From Marinobacter sp. SS5-14b (GTDB taxonomy: Bacteria; Pseudomonadota; Gammaproteobacteria; Pseudomonadales; Oleiphilaceae), in contig NZ_JASSVM010000001.1 in the NCBI RefSeq assembly GCF_030541005.1, positions 1 through 64,000 of the forward strand: a stretch of DNA of 64,000 nucleotides, read 5' to 3'. Below are positions 63,875-64,000 of the stretch, piece after piece. The notes below the pieces were generated by a model. That model worked only from the letters and a program-made list of their open reading frames with translations, did no database searches and was not told the origin of the DNA. The position numbers were made by a program, and so were the translations under genes. Position 1 is the stretch's first letter. Each line of letters begins with the position of its first letter.

Positions 63875-64000
63875 CTAAGAGCGAAACTGCCGGGGATCGA
63901 GCTTCATCTTTTTGAGACGTGAGGTCAGCGTTGTCGGCTTAACGCAAAGCAGCGCGGCGGCACCGTCATCCCCGAATACCCGGCCAGCGGTCATTTTAAG
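63875..64000 (-). CDS. sigma-54-type/Fis-family transcriptional regulator, C-terminal fragment
   Basis: On the minus strand the last 41 codons run off the right edge without a start and end at TAG (63875-63877). They read GRVFGDDGAAALLCVKPTTLTSRLKKMKLDP, the C-terminal helix-turn-helix of Fis-type and NtrC-like activators (typically GAAxLLGxxPTTLxSRxKKLGI). The rest of the protein is outside the window, so domain make-up and target genes cannot be judged. Confidence 0.75.
   Translation of the reverse strand, partial: LKMTAGRVFGDDGAAALLCVKPTTLTSRLKKMKLDPRQFRS

Overview
The window looks like a chromosomal segment of a marine gammaproteobacterium, most likely Marinobacter or a close relative. 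The inference rests on moderately high GC, the LiuR-controlled leucine pathway, the MmsR/MmsA valine pathway, several AraC regulators with an arabinose-binding-like N-terminus, and a PEP-CTERM protein. The assignment comes from reading the sequence only. I see no rRNA, tRNA or CRISPR array.

Layout. Positions 1-4.3 kb are accessory: the end of an IS3-family element, a small ORF at its edge, a SUMF1-like lipoprotein and four small envelope proteins, two of them DUF3592-like. 4.5-12 kb holds a translationally coupled trio (AI-2E-type permease, MDR oxidoreductase, proline-racemase-like protein) facing a PotFGHI-type polyamine importer. 12.3-16.2 kb holds a HExxH lipoprotein, an ECF sigma/anti-sigma pair with a periplasmic partner, and an XdhC-like protein. 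16.2-22.8 kb is a valine-degradation operon (mmsA, isobutyryl-CoA dehydrogenase, enoyl-CoA hydratase, HIBYL-CoA hydrolase, mmsB) with a divergent MmsR-like regulator. 22.9-29.9 kb encodes an acyl-CoA synthetase, a hotdog thioesterase and a complete LivGFKHM-type importer. 30-37 kb holds a PEP-CTERM protein, a MarR regulator, an RND permease fused to a LolA-like domain, an outer-membrane barrel and an alpha/beta hydrolase. 37-43.4 kb holds rlmF, an MFS carrier, AraC, SDR, MBL and racemase genes. 43.4-46.2 kb is an accessory patch with a BrnT/BrnA-type toxin-antitoxin pair, an attC-like site and a broken P-loop kinase gene. 46.4-56.1 kb is the leucine (liu) operon. 56.2-63.4 kb carries two acyl-CoA dehydrogenases, two thiolases and an HSD10-like dehydrogenase, fitting isoleucine or short branched acyl-CoA oxidation. 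The last 126 bases are the C-terminus of a Fis-type regulator.

How it works together. Much of the window converts branched-chain amino acids and short acyl chains to acetyl-CoA, propionyl-CoA and acetoacetate. A TTTACGTAAA-centred palindrome occurs before liuR, before the HSD10-like gene, before the acyl-CoA synthetase and, in a variant form, before the Liv-type importer. This suggests one LiuR regulon joins uptake, activation and oxidation.

The strongest unexplained signal is a set of seven large intergenic palindromes in two families. Family A has five copies: an almost invariant 22-nt centre inside arms that match within a copy but differ between copies. Family B has two copies: perfect 24-27 bp arms around a conserved loop that itself holds small hairpins. 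Two family A doublets flank one thiolase gene in inverted orientation.
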